Shown: positions 1-7,984 of the stretch, piece by piece
Position numbering within the stretch: the stretch's first letter is position 1
Layout: each line of letters opens with the position of its first letter
Assembly (NCBI GenBank): GCA_023410025.1
Contig: JAEYQM010000085.1
Span: 1-47,847 of the forward strand
DNA: 47,847 bases
Direction of reading: 5' to 3'
Source: Bacillota bacterium
Lineage (GTDB): Bacteria; Bacillota_I; Bacilli_A; ML615J-28; CAG-698
The notes under the pieces: model-generated
Told to the model about the DNA's origin: nothing
Database searches by the model: none
The model's input: only the letters and a program-made list of their open reading frames with translations
Made by a program: the position numbers and the translations under genes

Positions 1-1
1 T

Positions 2-955
2 ATATTTGATTGGCATATAAAGAAATATCCTTTAATGGAAAAACAGGATTTACACAAATTAATATTTCAAAGTCAATTTGGTAATAGCCATCTAATTAAT
101 AATGTTGAAAATGTTGAAAAATTTTTAAATGAAGAATTATCCATATTAGATAAATCAGATGAAGATCTATATGAATATGTTGGCCAATATGTTAGAGTAA
201 ATTTAAGACCATTTATTAAATACAATTTAAATATTGATTATTTATTAAAATCATTTATTCAAACATCAAATAATAGTTATTCAATTAGTAATGAGTATAA
301 TAACTTATTAGAATACTATAATTTAAATAACAATCAATTTTCTTTATCGCATAGTAATACTTATAGGAAAAACTATAAACCAGCTTATAGACTAATTCAT
401 AAATCTTTTTTAACTGATGAATTAAGAAACACACAAGTTTTTAATTTTATTAACAATATTAAAAAACCTGTAATTATTAGTATTGAAGGAAAATCTGCAA
501 GTGGAAAAACTACTCTTTCTAATATCATAAAAGAAAAGTTTAAGGCTACAATAATTCATATGGATGATTTTTTCTTGCCAATTTCAAGAAAATCAAAAGA
601 AAGATTAGATGAAGTGGGTGGAAATATTAACTATGAACTTGTAAGAGAAACTATTATTAATATAAGAAAGAATAATTGTACAAATTATAAAGTTTTTGAT
701 TGCACTAAGCAAGAGTATTATGAAAAAGATTTTGCCTATTCAGATATTATTATTCTTGAAGGTGTATATTCATATCATAAATATTTTAGAGATCTAATTG
801 ATAAATTAATTTTTATTAATACAGATTATAATACAAGAATAGAAAGGCTTAAAGAACGTAATAATTTTGATCGTTTCATTAATGAATGGATTCCTTTAGA
901 AGACAAATATTTTGAATTAGAAAATATATTATTTTTATCTGATTTAATAGTGTAA
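2..955 (+). CDS. P-loop (uridine kinase-like) NTPase, 5' end outside window
   Basis: The frame is open from base 2 with no stop, and residues encoded upstream of the first ATG (base 35) read naturally into the protein. The true start therefore lies before the window and this is a 3' fragment. The first ~100 residues form a helical domain with a D-L-H-K-L-I-F-Q-S-x-F-G-N-x-H-L-I pattern, which I have seen in Bacillota proteins of unknown role. A kinase-like P-loop domain follows: Walker A GKSASGKTT (about residue 153 from base 35), then a HMDDFF motif and an ILEGVYS strand, as in uridine kinase/phosphoribulokinase-like enzymes. It probably phosphorylates a small metabolite, but the substrate cannot be told. 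It is the only plus-strand gene and converges on mrp across a shared terminator. Confidence 0.7.
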   Translation: MFDWHIKKYPLMEKQDLHKLIFQSQFGNSHLINNVENVEKFLNEELSILDKSDEDLYEYVGQYVRVNLRPFIKYNLNIDYLLKSFIQTSNNSYSISNEYNNLLEYYNLNNNQFSLSHSNTYRKNYKPAYRLIHKSFLTDELRNTQVFNFINNIKKPVIISIEGKSASGKTTLSNIIKEKFKATIIHMDDFFLPISRKSKERLDEVGGNINYELVRETIINIRKNNCTNYKVFDCTKQEYYEKDFAYSDIIILEGVYSYHKYFRDLIDKLIFINTDYNTRIERLKERNNFDRFINEWIPLEDKYFELENILFLSDLIV

Positions 956-957
956 TT

Positions 958-993
958 AAAAAATCTTGCAATATGCAAGATTTTATTTTTTTA
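958..993. terminator. Bidirectional intrinsic terminator
   Basis: A perfect 10-bp stem (961-970 with 974-983) has a 3-nt loop. A-rich sequence lies on the left and T-rich sequence on the right, so it can end both the plus-strand kinase gene and the minus-strand mrp gene. The mrp stop codon lies at its edge. Confidence 0.8.
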
Positions 994-2170
994 ATACCAT
1001 TTTCTTTGGTTTACAACCACAGTTAGCAACTTTAGTAATTTTTAAATTTTTATTGATAAATTGATTTACAGCAAATAATGGTTCCCCACTTGCATTAGTT
1101 ACAACCTTAATACCATTTTTGTACATTAAGTCCATAAAACTTTCGCTCATTTTTTCTACTAATATTACATCGACATTTGATTTCTTTAATGTTTCAATAA
1201 TTTCTTCATGGCTTGTTGGATTTAATCCATATCTGAATCCATCAACTACTGAATTATTTACTACTTTATAAACATGGATTTCTTTTGCTTCTCCTAAATG
1301 TGGATCAACAACTCCATTTAAAACAGGGACAGCAATAGTGTAATCATCCATTGGTAAATTTTCAATTAATTCTACTGCTTTATTTAAATGATTAGTATCA
1401 ACATCTTCAATTCTACCCATATCACAAAGTTTTGTAATTCTAGGATCTAAAGGCATTTTACCTAATACAGTTAAATTATATTCTTTAGCTATGTTTTCAA
1501 CATTGCTTTTTCCGAATATTTCCATTTTATTATGACAGTTATCACATTCAAGATAACTCATGTTTTCAACAATACCTAAAATTGGTATATTCATTTTTTT
1601 AGCCATCTTGACAGCTTTTGCAACAATCATTGATACCAATTCTTGAGGTGAAGTAACAATAATAATTCCACTTACATTAAGTGATTGATATACTGTTAAT
1701 GGTACATCCCCAGTTCCTGGTGGCATATCAACAAACATATAATCAACATTATCCCAAATTACTTCTGTATAAAACTGTTTTACAAGATTTGCAATTAATG
1801 AACCTCTCCAAACAACTGGATCAGTACTATCTGGCAATAACATATTACTAGACATAATTTGAATTCCTGTTGATGTAAGATTAGGAACCATGATTCCATT
1901 ATTATCGCCTTTGGCTTTATCTGTGACCCCAAATACCTTAGGTATTGAAGGTCCTGTTATATCTCCATCAAGTATAGCAGTATTAAATCCTTTTCTTTTT
2001 AATAATACAGCTAGAAGCGATGTAATTAGTGATTTACCAACTCCACCTTTTCCACTTGCTATTGCTATTACCTTTTTTACTTTGCTATCTGGATGCAATT
2101 TTTCTGTCATATCTCTATCTTTACATCCACCAGTATTGCAACTACTGCATTTATGATTACAATCACTCAT
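983..2170 (-). CDS. mrp: Mrp/NBP35-family Fe-S cluster carrier ATPase with C-terminal NifX-like domain
   Basis: Mrp/ApbC proteins are P-loop ATPases that carry and transfer iron-sulfur clusters in the cytosol. The N-terminus has a Cys cluster (C-x3-C-x2-C-x4-C within the first 16 residues). It is followed by the deviant Walker A GKGGVGKS (about residues 40-47), a D-G-D-I-T-G-P-S motif and MPPGTGDVPLT, all diagnostic of Mrp. A CDNCH pair near residue 210 is the usual cluster ligand. The last ~110 residues (from AVPVLNG) resemble the dinitrogenase iron-molybdenum cofactor (NifX/NifB) domain, a fusion common in anaerobic Bacillota. The start is supported by TTGGAGG six bases upstream. It is a stand-alone transcription unit with its own promoter. 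Confidence 0.92.
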   Translation of the reverse strand: MSDCNHKCSSCNTGGCKDRDMTEKLHPDSKVKKVIAIASGKGGVGKSLITSLLAVLLKRKGFNTAILDGDITGPSIPKVFGVTDKAKGDNNGIMVPNLTSTGIQIMSSNMLLPDSTDPVVWRGSLIANLVKQFYTEVIWDNVDYMFVDMPPGTGDVPLTVYQSLNVSGIIIVTSPQELVSMIVAKAVKMAKKMNIPILGIVENMSYLECDNCHNKMEIFGKSNVENIAKEYNLTVLGKMPLDPRITKLCDMGRIEDVDTNHLNKAVELIENLPMDDYTIAVPVLNGVVDPHLGEAKEIHVYKVVNNSVVDGFRYGLNPTSHEEIIETLKKSNVDVILVEKMSESFMDLMYKNGIKVVTNASGEPLFAVNQFINKNLKITKVANCGCKPKKMVLKK

Positions 2171-2192
2171 ATTTTGCCTCCAATATACTTTA

Positions 2193-2221
2193 ATTATTGT
2201 CTAGTATCTATTAATTGTCAA
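2193..2221 (-). promoter_or_regulatory. SigA-type promoter for mrp
   Basis: On the minus strand, TTGACA (2216-2221) and AATAAT (2193-2198) are separated by 17 bp, just upstream of the mrp ribosome binding site. Confidence 0.6.
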
Positions 2222-2233
2222 GTTGATAATGTT

Positions 2234-2800
2234 TTAGTATTTTTTATATTTCTTACTAAAATATTCATGATCAGTAATTCCATAACAAAAGATATCATGA
2301 ATAGTTCCATCATATAATAGATAGCCATTTTTTCTTATTCCTTCGTAAACTAAACCCAATTTCTCGCAAACCCTCTTTGATTGATAATTATCAACAAAAG
2401 TTGTAGCTTCAATTCTTTTTAAGTTTAAAGTCTCAAATCCATATTCAATTATTGCTCGAGATGCTTCTACAGCATAACCTTTACCCCAATATCGAGGATT
2501 TATTGTGTAACCAAGTTCAGCTTTAAATCCTCTAATATATGTATGTAATTCTACAGTACCAATCATCTTATTGCTTTCTTTTATGATAATTGCATATACA
2601 CCTAATTGCCCATATTTTTTCTTATCTCTAAACATTTGAATTACCATTTTTGTATCGTTTTTACTTCTATGTGGTTCCCAACCTGCTACTGGGCCGACAT
2701 TTGAAGTACATGCATATTCATACATGTCATCAATATCTTCAAATGATATTTCTCGTAAATACAGTCTTTCAGTCTCTAAAACTTCTAATTCAATTGCCAT
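2234..2800 (-). CDS. GNAT N-acetyltransferase, RimJ/RimL type
   Basis: A 188-residue single-domain GNAT acetyltransferase. The N-terminus (ETERLYLREISFEDIDDMYE) is the classic RimJ/RimL opening. The acetyl-CoA loop follows in G-Y-T-I-N-P-R-Y-W-G-K-G-Y-A (about residues 99-112), and N-x-x-S-x-R-V-C-E-K-L-G-L near residue 140 completes the fold. Such enzymes acetylate protein N-termini, antibiotics or small amines; the substrate cannot be deduced here. It has its own promoter and sits between the spoVS terminator and the mrp promoter, so it appears monocistronic. I see no clear terminator behind it. Confidence 0.85.
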   Translation of the reverse strand: MAIELEVLETERLYLREISFEDIDDMYEYACTSNVGPVAGWEPHRSKNDTKMVIQMFRDKKKYGQLGVYAIIIKESNKMIGTVELHTYIRGFKAELGYTINPRYWGKGYAVEASRAIIEYGFETLNLKRIEATTFVDNYQSKRVCEKLGLVYEGIRKNGYLLYDGTIHDIFCYGITDHEYFSKKYKKY

Positions 2801-2823
2801 AATTTAACCACTCTTTCTATTAT

Positions 2824-2852
2824 ATTATATAGGAAAACTCTCACTTTTACAA
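2824..2852 (-). promoter_or_regulatory. SigA-type promoter for the GNAT gene
   Basis: Minus-strand TTGTAA (2847-2852) and TATAAT (2824-2829) have 17-bp spacing. It starts right after the spoVS terminator. Confidence 0.6.
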
Positions 2853-2881
2853 CAAAAAAAAGCACTTTATAAAAAAGTGCT
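2853..2881 (-). terminator. Terminator of spoVS
   Basis: An 8-bp stem (2861-2868 with 2874-2881) is followed on the minus strand by eight T residues. It begins 8 bases after the spoVS stop. Confidence 0.8.
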
Positions 2882-2888
2882 AATTATT

Positions 2889-3152
2889 TTACTTTCTTGT
2901 TTCAATAATAAGTTTGATTGCAGTTCTCTCTTCACCTTCAATAATGATATCACTAAATGCCGGAACACAAATCAAATCTTTACCTGATGGAGCAACATAC
3001 CCTCTAGCAATGGCAATAGCCTTAATTGCTTGATTTAATGCTCCAGCACCAATTGCCTGAATTTCAACGCCTTGTTTTTCCTTAAAAGCATTAGCCAACG
3101 CACCTGCTACTGAATTTGGTTTTGATTTCGATGAAACTTTTAATACATCCAT
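2889..3152 (-). CDS. spoVS: Stage V sporulation protein S (SpoVS) family
   Basis: The 87 residues match SpoVS along the full length: a V-S-x-K-S-x-P-N-S-V-A-G-A-L-A start, the A-I-G-A-G-A-L-N-Q-A-I-K-A core and the A-R-G-Y-V-A-P-S-G-K motif. This is an Alba-like small protein that affects septation and sporulation in Bacillus and is also found in many non-sporulating relatives. AGGAGG lies 8 bases before the ATG. It follows ymdB by 67 bp, the same neighbourhood as rny-ymdB-spoVS in Bacillus. A TTGACA inside the 3' end of ymdB (3239-3245 region) could provide a private promoter, but I cannot find a convincing -10. Presence of SpoVS does not by itself imply sporulation. Confidence 0.95.
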   Translation of the reverse strand: MDVLKVSSKSKPNSVAGALANAFKEKQGVEIQAIGAGALNQAIKAIAIARGYVAPSGKDLICVPAFSDIIIEGEERTAIKLIIETRK

Positions 3153-3219
3153 TATTTTTCCTCCTACTCTTGGTCATATAAATATATGCGTGACAATCAT
3201 ATATTATGCCTTGATGGAA

Positions 3220-3996
3220 TTATTCTATCACATTCAGTTTGTCAATTTTTGTCACTTTGCGCTTTACTTCATCTATTTCTACTAAAATAGCACAAAATTG
3301 TGATTTACCATCCTCTTCAGGTTCAAAACGATCCTTTTCACCAGTTAAAAATCGATTAATTATAATTTCTTTTTTTACACCAATTACACCATCAAGAGGT
3401 CCAGTCATACCAACATCAGTAATATATGCAGTTCCCTTTGGTAGGATTCTTGCATCACTTGTTTGTACATGAGTATGAGTTCCAAATATAACATTAATCT
3501 TACCATCAAAATGGTGAGCAAATGCAATTTTTTCACTTGTCGCTTCCCCATGAAAATCACAAATAGTTATATCACTATTTACTGAATTTAGAATTTCTTC
3601 AGCTTTTTTAAATGGTGATGTTGCTTCATCTGCCATAAAAATTTGACCAATTACTTGTAATACTGTAATTTTTAATCCATTATAATTTATTGTAGTATAT
3701 CCTTTTCCAGGTGTACCATCTGGCAAATTACTTGGTCTAACAATATTATTAACATTGTCAATAAAATCAAATATTTGACGGTTATTAAATGAATGATTTC
3801 CGAGCGTTACAACATTAACTCCTAAAGACATTAACCATTTATAATGTTTTTCATTCATACCTTTACCATGAGATATATTCTCACCATTGACAACTATAAA
3901 ATTCAATTTCTTTTCACTTTGTATTTTTTTTAAGTTTCTTTCAAGACTAGTTCTTCCTAATTTTGAAAATACGTCTCCTACAATTAGTATGTTCAC
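3220..3996 (-). CDS. ymdB: YmdB-family metallophosphoesterase
   Basis: YmdB is a cytosolic binuclear-metal phosphodiesterase that hydrolyses 2',3'-cyclic (and 3',5'-cyclic) nucleotides and influences biofilm and developmental choices in Bacillus. The N-terminal N-I-L-I-V-G-D-V-F strand, V-N-G-E-N, G-N-H-S-F, C-D-F-H-G-E-A-T and G-T-H-T-H-V-Q-T-x-D metal-binding motifs are all present. I place the start at the GTG at 3996 (258 residues). AAAGGTGAT lies just upstream, and the promoter -35/-10 occupies 4013-4041, so an ATG at 4041 would sit inside the promoter and cannot be used. spoVS is the downstream neighbour. Confidence 0.93.
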   Translation of the reverse strand: MNILIVGDVFSKLGRTSLERNLKKIQSEKKLNFIVVNGENISHGKGMNEKHYKWLMSLGVNVVTLGNHSFNNRQIFDFIDNVNNIVRPSNLPDGTPGKGYTTINYNGLKITVLQVIGQIFMADEATSPFKKAEEILNSVNSDITICDFHGEATSEKIAFAHHFDGKINVIFGTHTHVQTSDARILPKGTAYITDVGMTGPLDGVIGVKKEIIINRFLTGEKDRFEPEEDGKSQFCAILVEIDEVKRKVTKIDKLNVIE

Positions 3997-4012
3997 TTTA
4001 TCACCTTTTTCT

Positions 4013-4041
4013 ATTATATATGACAAAACCTTAAAAGTCAA
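4013..4041 (-). promoter_or_regulatory. SigA-type promoter for ymdB
   Basis: Minus-strand TTGACT (4036-4041) and TATAAT (4013-4018) have 17-bp spacing, immediately before the SD AAAGGTGAT. This fixes the GTG start of ymdB. Confidence 0.7.
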
Positions 4042-4105
4042 ACAATTAAAATTACTTTAACAATATTAAAAAACTTTATATAATGCACTTTTCCTTATAA
4101 GATAA

Positions 4106-4143
4106 ATAAAAAAACAGATGATTTCAAATGAAATCACCTGTTT
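4106..4143 (-). terminator. Terminator of the Big2 lipoprotein gene
   Basis: A 15-bp stem (4112-4126 with 4129-4143, one G-U pair on the minus strand) is followed by a T run in the minus-strand transcript. Confidence 0.8.
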
Positions 4144-4164
4144 AAAGTTTTCTAATATTTTAAA

Positions 4165-6378
4165 TTAACTAACATATTTTCCTTGGAATACTTCAAATGT
4201 TAATTGATTTCCAACTGTTGTATATACAGCTAATTTTGTATTATTTTGGTTAGTTAATGGGCTCCATCCGAATCCACCAGCTGGAATTGTTACATATTCT
4301 GGTAATACGAATGATCCATCTTCTGCTTTTTCAGCAGCATTTCCTAAACCAGTTTCAATATTGTCAGCACCAAATCCAAATACTACTTTACCATCTTTAT
4401 CAGTAGTAAATGCCATTCTCCATCCGTCAAATGAAATAGAAGTTTGACGAATTAAATTTTGGTCGTTAACGTCTTTAGAAAGTGTGCTTCCTTTGTAGTT
4501 TAAGTAAACGATTGGAAGTTTTACATCTTTATCTGTGTCATTGTGATAAAGTACGTATTGGTAGCTAGGGTTTGTATCTCCAGTTTGACCTAAAACTTTA
4601 CCAGTCATTAAACCATTTTCATCAATAGTTACTCCACCTTCACCTTCAAAAATGCGGTAGTAGTATTTATCAGTTGCAAAGTATTGATATCTCGTTGTAA
4701 CACCATTTTCAACAGCATCAATATAGAATGTAATACCATTCCATTGACCATAAGGAGTTGTAGTGGCTCCATCATCTATACTAAATGTATGTAATCCATC
4801 CATTACTTGAGTTCCACCCATGTTAGTAACAACAAAACGTCCACCAACATAAAGTGTATTAGCAACTTTTGTAATACCAACATTAATAATAACTTCACCT
4901 GTTGCAGTTTCACCTTCTACAGTAACTGTATAAGTTAATATAACTTCATGATATCTTAAATATTGCTTTTGAAGTTCCCAATTTTCATTAAATAATCCTT
5001 CTTCACCAGCAGTCCAAGTAATATCTATATCTTTATAACTTGATTCTCCACCAACTTTTGTAGGTAATGGTAATACATTTCCACCAACTCTATCTTTAAC
5101 ACCATAAGGGAAGTAGAATGGGAAATCCATATCATCAATTCTGTTAGCTAAGTCTAATACTACTTTTTGTGCATTAGATGTAGCAGGTTTTACTAATATT
5201 TCAAATGTAACTGTTTCAGTAAATGCAAATGTGCTATTTAATGTACCAGCGTAATTAATTGTAGCAGTTAATGTAATTGCTGTTTCTTTATCTAAGAAAG
5301 CGTTCATCTTTCCATTAGTTTTCATTACATCTTCGTTGCTTGAAGTCCAACTAATAGTAGTATTGAACTTACCATCTCTTTGAGCAAGTGTTAAGTTAGC
5401 GCCTTGAACTTCAGTTACTTTAGGGAATACATTATCCTTTAAGTATTGAATAATTTCAGCTTTGTCATAACCTTTAGAGATTAATTTGTGGCGTGAAACT
5501 TTACTTACTTTATCAACTGTTAAGTATGCTTCTAAAGCTACTTGTGTATCATCATTTGGACGATTGTAAACACCAGCACTAGTTAAAGTAGTCGAATCAG
5601 TTGTATAAGTAATTTTTACAGTTTGTGCGTTTTCGCCTTCACCGAATACAAATTCACTTGGAAATTGAACATTTTCTTTAACTTTATTTTGTTTTAAAGG
5701 AGCAAGGAATTCTTCTAAGTAAGCTTCTGCAGCTTCTAGAGCTTTAAATTCATTGATTTCTAAATCTTCAACAACATTGAACATTACAGTAAATTCTAAA
5801 ACTTCATTCATGTAAGTTAATTTAACATTTACAGTTTCAATTGCGTCGTATGCATATAAATAAGTATAAACGTTATTATTAAATTTGTTTCCTTGAATAT
5901 CAAAGTATTCTGCCTTAACAAAAGGATTTGATGGTGTAGGTAATTGGAAACTATCGTTTACATATGCAGGAACTTTCCCCTTAATTTCGTTCATTGCATT
6001 TACAAGAACTATATTTTGTTTTAAGCTTTCGTAAACCATAACTTCAACTTCACCGAATACTGTTTCATCAACTGTTGAAACGGCTTTGATTTTAACTTTA
6101 CCAGGCTTTAATCCAGTAACTTCACCTTGTGCATTAACTGTTGCAATAGATGTGTCAGCTGAAGACCAAGTTACAGTCTTATCTGCATTTGCAGGTGTTG
6201 TAACAACGCTTAACATCATTACATCGCCGCCCACTTCAACGCCTTCTTCTCCAACATAAACATCCATTGAAATTTCAATAGCTGTTGGTTTAACAGTTTT
6301 TTCAGTACAGCTTATTAATAAAACAGTAACTAAAGCAAGTACAATAACTGATAACCATTTTTTAGTTCTAGTTAACAT
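4165..6378 (-). CDS. Large surface lipoprotein with Big2 and further Ig-like domains
   Basis: A lipoprotein signal peptide ends in L-L-I-S-C (lipidated Cys24). Residues ~33-115 form a bacterial Ig-like Big2 domain, with the repeat signature T-W-S-S-A-D-T-S-I-A-T-V-N followed by G-E-V-T-G-L-K-P-G. The middle part (about 115-505) appears to be several divergent all-beta Ig-like modules; W-T-S-S-N-E-D-V near residue 345 and a related I-T-W-T-A-G-E-E-G near 450 look like Big cores. I do not recognise the last ~230 residues (from N-T-L-Y-V-G-G-R-F), which are rich in aromatic residues and beta strands and could bind a surface glycan. It is monocistronic with its own promoter and terminator. Function is unknown; adhesion or substrate binding at the cell surface is an inference from Big2 proteins. 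Confidence 0.75.
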   Translation of the reverse strand: MLTRTKKWLSVIVLALVTVLLISCTEKTVKPTAIEISMDVYVGEEGVEVGGDVMMLSVVTTPANADKTVTWSSADTSIATVNAQGEVTGLKPGKVKIKAVSTVDETVFGEVEVMVYESLKQNIVLVNAMNEIKGKVPAYVNDSFQLPTPSNPFVKAEYFDIQGNKFNNNVYTYLYAYDAIETVNVKLTYMNEVLEFTVMFNVVEDLEINEFKALEAAEAYLEEFLAPLKQNKVKENVQFPSEFVFGEGENAQTVKITYTTDSTTLTSAGVYNRPNDDTQVALEAYLTVDKVSKVSRHKLISKGYDKAEIIQYLKDNVFPKVTEVQGANLTLAQRDGKFNTTISWTSSNEDVMKTNGKMNAFLDKETAITLTATINYAGTLNSTFAFTETVTFEILVKPATSNAQKVVLDLANRIDDMDFPFYFPYGVKDRVGGNVLPLPTKVGGESSYKDIDITWTAGEEGLFNENWELQKQYLRYHEVILTYTVTVEGETATGEVIINVGITKVANTLYVGGRFVVTNMGGTQVMDGLHTFSIDDGATTTPYGQWNGITFYIDAVENGVTTRYQYFATDKYYYRIFEGEGGVTIDENGLMTGKVLGQTGDTNPSYQYVLYHNDTDKDVKLPIVYLNYKGSTLSKDVNDQNLIRQTSISFDGWRMAFTTDKDGKVVFGFGADNIETGLGNAAEKAEDGSFVLPEYVTIPAGGFGWSPLTNQNNTKLAVYTTVGNQLTFEVFQGKYVS

Positions 6379-6444
6379 TGAAACCTCCTTATTTCTTTCA
6401 ACATTATAATTTTTTACTTTAGATTTACTTCTAAATCTACTTAT

Positions 6445-6473
6445 ATTTTAAACCATTCTTAGTAAAAAGTCAA
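6445..6473 (-). promoter_or_regulatory. SigA-type promoter for the Big2 lipoprotein
   Basis: Minus-strand TTGACT (6468-6473) and TAAAAT (6445-6450) have 17-bp spacing. The leader downstream contains a perfect 7-bp hairpin (6421-6427 with 6432-6438), then AGGAGG before the ATG. Confidence 0.6.
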
Positions 6474-6480
6474 CAAAATT

Positions 6481-6494
6481 ATAAAACGTTTACA
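6481..6494 (-). promoter_or_regulatory. Weak cre-like half site upstream of the lipoprotein promoter
   Basis: Minus-strand TGTAAACGTTTTAT matches the CcpA cre pattern TGWNANCGNTNWCA except at the last two bases. It lies just upstream of the -35 box, a position used for activation in some CcpA targets. The evidence is only a partial consensus match. Confidence 0.25.
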
Positions 6495-6506
6495 AATTTT
6501 TCAAAA

Positions 6507-6554
6507 TTTTTAATACATAGACAAAGAAACTAACAAAGATGTATGTATTAAAAA
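6507..6554 (-). terminator. Inverted repeat behind lctD, probable terminator
   Basis: There are perfect 13-bp arms (6507-6519 and 6542-6554) with a 22-nt loop. The arms carry A and T runs at their ends, so the minus-strand transcript ends the stem in T residues. The long loop makes it weaker than the other terminators here. Confidence 0.5.
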
Positions 6555-6589
6555 TCTTTTAAAATGCAAATATTTCTTAATTTATTAAA

Positions 6590-7984
6590 CTAAATTACTT
6601 TTCCTGGATTTAAAATATTTTTAGGGTCAAATACTTTCTTGATCCCTATCATTATATCAACCTGAGTTTCCCCCAATAATGATCTCATATAAGTCTTCTT
6701 AGCATAGCCAATTCCATGCTCTCCAGATACTAATCCACCCATTTGTGCAGCCATAGTATACATTTCATCAAAAACTTGTAATAAAAGTTTTTCCCATGTA
6801 GCATCTTCGATTTGATCTTTACAAATATAAATATGTAAATTTCCATCACCAGCGTGACCAAATGAAGGGATACGAACATTGTACTTAGTACTTAGTTCAT
6901 GAGTAAAAGCAATATAGTCAGCAATACGATCTCTTGGAACTACTACGTCACATTCATCCATTTCTGTTGTTGAAGCTTTGATAGCTTCTAAGAATGCACC
7001 ACGAGCTTTCCAAACATCGTCTTTTCTTTCTTGAGTGTCAACAATTAAAACGTCTAAAGCATTTAATTTTTCTAAGCATAACTTAGCTGCTTTTTCATAT
7101 TTTGATTGTACTTCATGATCATCCATACCATCAAATGTAAGGAGAATATAAGCATCATATTTACGTTCAGGAAATTTTTTTCCTAAATAGTTTTCTGAAA
7201 AGTTAATTGTTGGGCGATCAAAGAATTCAACAGCAGTTGGTGATAACTTTGATCTTAAAATAACAGGCACAGCTGAAATTGCATTATTTGCATTTTCAAA
7301 TGGAACTAATAAACTAATTGTTTTTTCTGGTTTTGGAACTAATTTTAGGTATAGTTTTGTAATAATTGCAAGTGTACCTTCAGAACCAATGATTAGATTC
7401 TTTAAATCATAACCTGTTGAATTCTTAGCAACTACTCTACCGAATTGTGTAATTTCACCATTTGGTAATACTACTTCCATAGCGACTACCCAATCTCTTG
7501 TTACACCGTATTTAACGGCTCTCATACCACCAGCATTTGTTGCAACATTGCCACCAATTGTTGCAGTTTTTTCACCTGGGTCTGGAGCATAGAATAAACC
7601 TTTAGGTTCAACATACTCATAGATTTCCATTAGTAAAACACCTGGTTCAGTAACTAATACTAAATTATTTTCATCAATGCCAATGATTCTATTCATCTTA
7701 GACATATCTAAAACAATTCCACCTTCAGTAGCAACACAAGCACCAACAAGTCCTGTTCCACTACCACGAACTACAACAGGAATTAAATGTTCATTTGCAT
7801 ATTTCATTATTTTTGAAATATTTTCAGCATTATCAACTTTAATTACTATTTCTGGAGTTCCTTTAACAAAGTTAATTTCATCATGATGATAATCTTCGCT
7901 AATTTGATCTCCAAGTAGTATCATATCTTCAGCAAATATTGATTTAAAATATTGAATATCTTTTTCGTCTATCTTTTTATACAT
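6590..7984 (-). CDS. lctD: FAD-dependent lactate dehydrogenase subunit LctD (GlcD family)
   Basis: A D-2-hydroxyacid dehydrogenase of the GlcD/LctD family, which oxidises lactate to pyruvate and passes electrons to its partner Etf. The FAD_binding_4 domain fills roughly residues 40-220, with G-S-G-T-G-L-V-G-A, P-D-P-G-E-K-T-A-T-I-G-G-N and N-A-G-G-M-R-A-V-K-Y-G. The FAD-oxidase C domain follows, with F-G-H-A-G-D-G-N-L-H near 377 and G-E-H-G-I-G-Y near 428. Its 464 residues match the usual family size. The ATG overlaps the etfA stop (TAATG), so translation is coupled. The order lctB-lctC-lctD matches the Acetobacterium woodii lactate dehydrogenase/Etf cluster. Glycolate oxidase subunit is the generic alternative, but the Etf context favours lactate. 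Confidence 0.88.
   Translation of the reverse strand: MYKKIDEKDIQYFKSIFAEDMILLGDQISEDYHHDEINFVKGTPEIVIKVDNAENISKIMKYANEHLIPVVVRGSGTGLVGACVATEGGIVLDMSKMNRIIGIDENNLVLVTEPGVLLMEIYEYVEPKGLFYAPDPGEKTATIGGNVATNAGGMRAVKYGVTRDWVVAMEVVLPNGEITQFGRVVAKNSTGYDLKNLIIGSEGTLAIITKLYLKLVPKPEKTISLLVPFENANNAISAVPVILRSKLSPTAVEFFDRPTINFSENYLGKKFPERKYDAYILLTFDGMDDHEVQSKYEKAAKLCLEKLNALDVLIVDTQERKDDVWKARGAFLEAIKASTTEMDECDVVVPRDRIADYIAFTHELSTKYNVRIPSFGHAGDGNLHIYICKDQIEDATWEKLLLQVFDEMYTMAAQMGGLVSGEHGIGYAKKTYMRSLLGETQVDIMIGIKKVFDPKNILNPGKVI

Noticed and set aside
3181..3205. Inverted repeat AATATATG-N9-CATATATT before spoVS as an operator
   Set aside because: Arms are almost pure A/T and such repeats are expected by chance in this base composition; no matching site was found elsewhere.
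3997..4041. Longer ymdB start at the ATG at 4041
   Set aside because: The -35 and -10 boxes occupy 4013-4041, and a strong SD precedes the GTG at 3996, where family homology begins.
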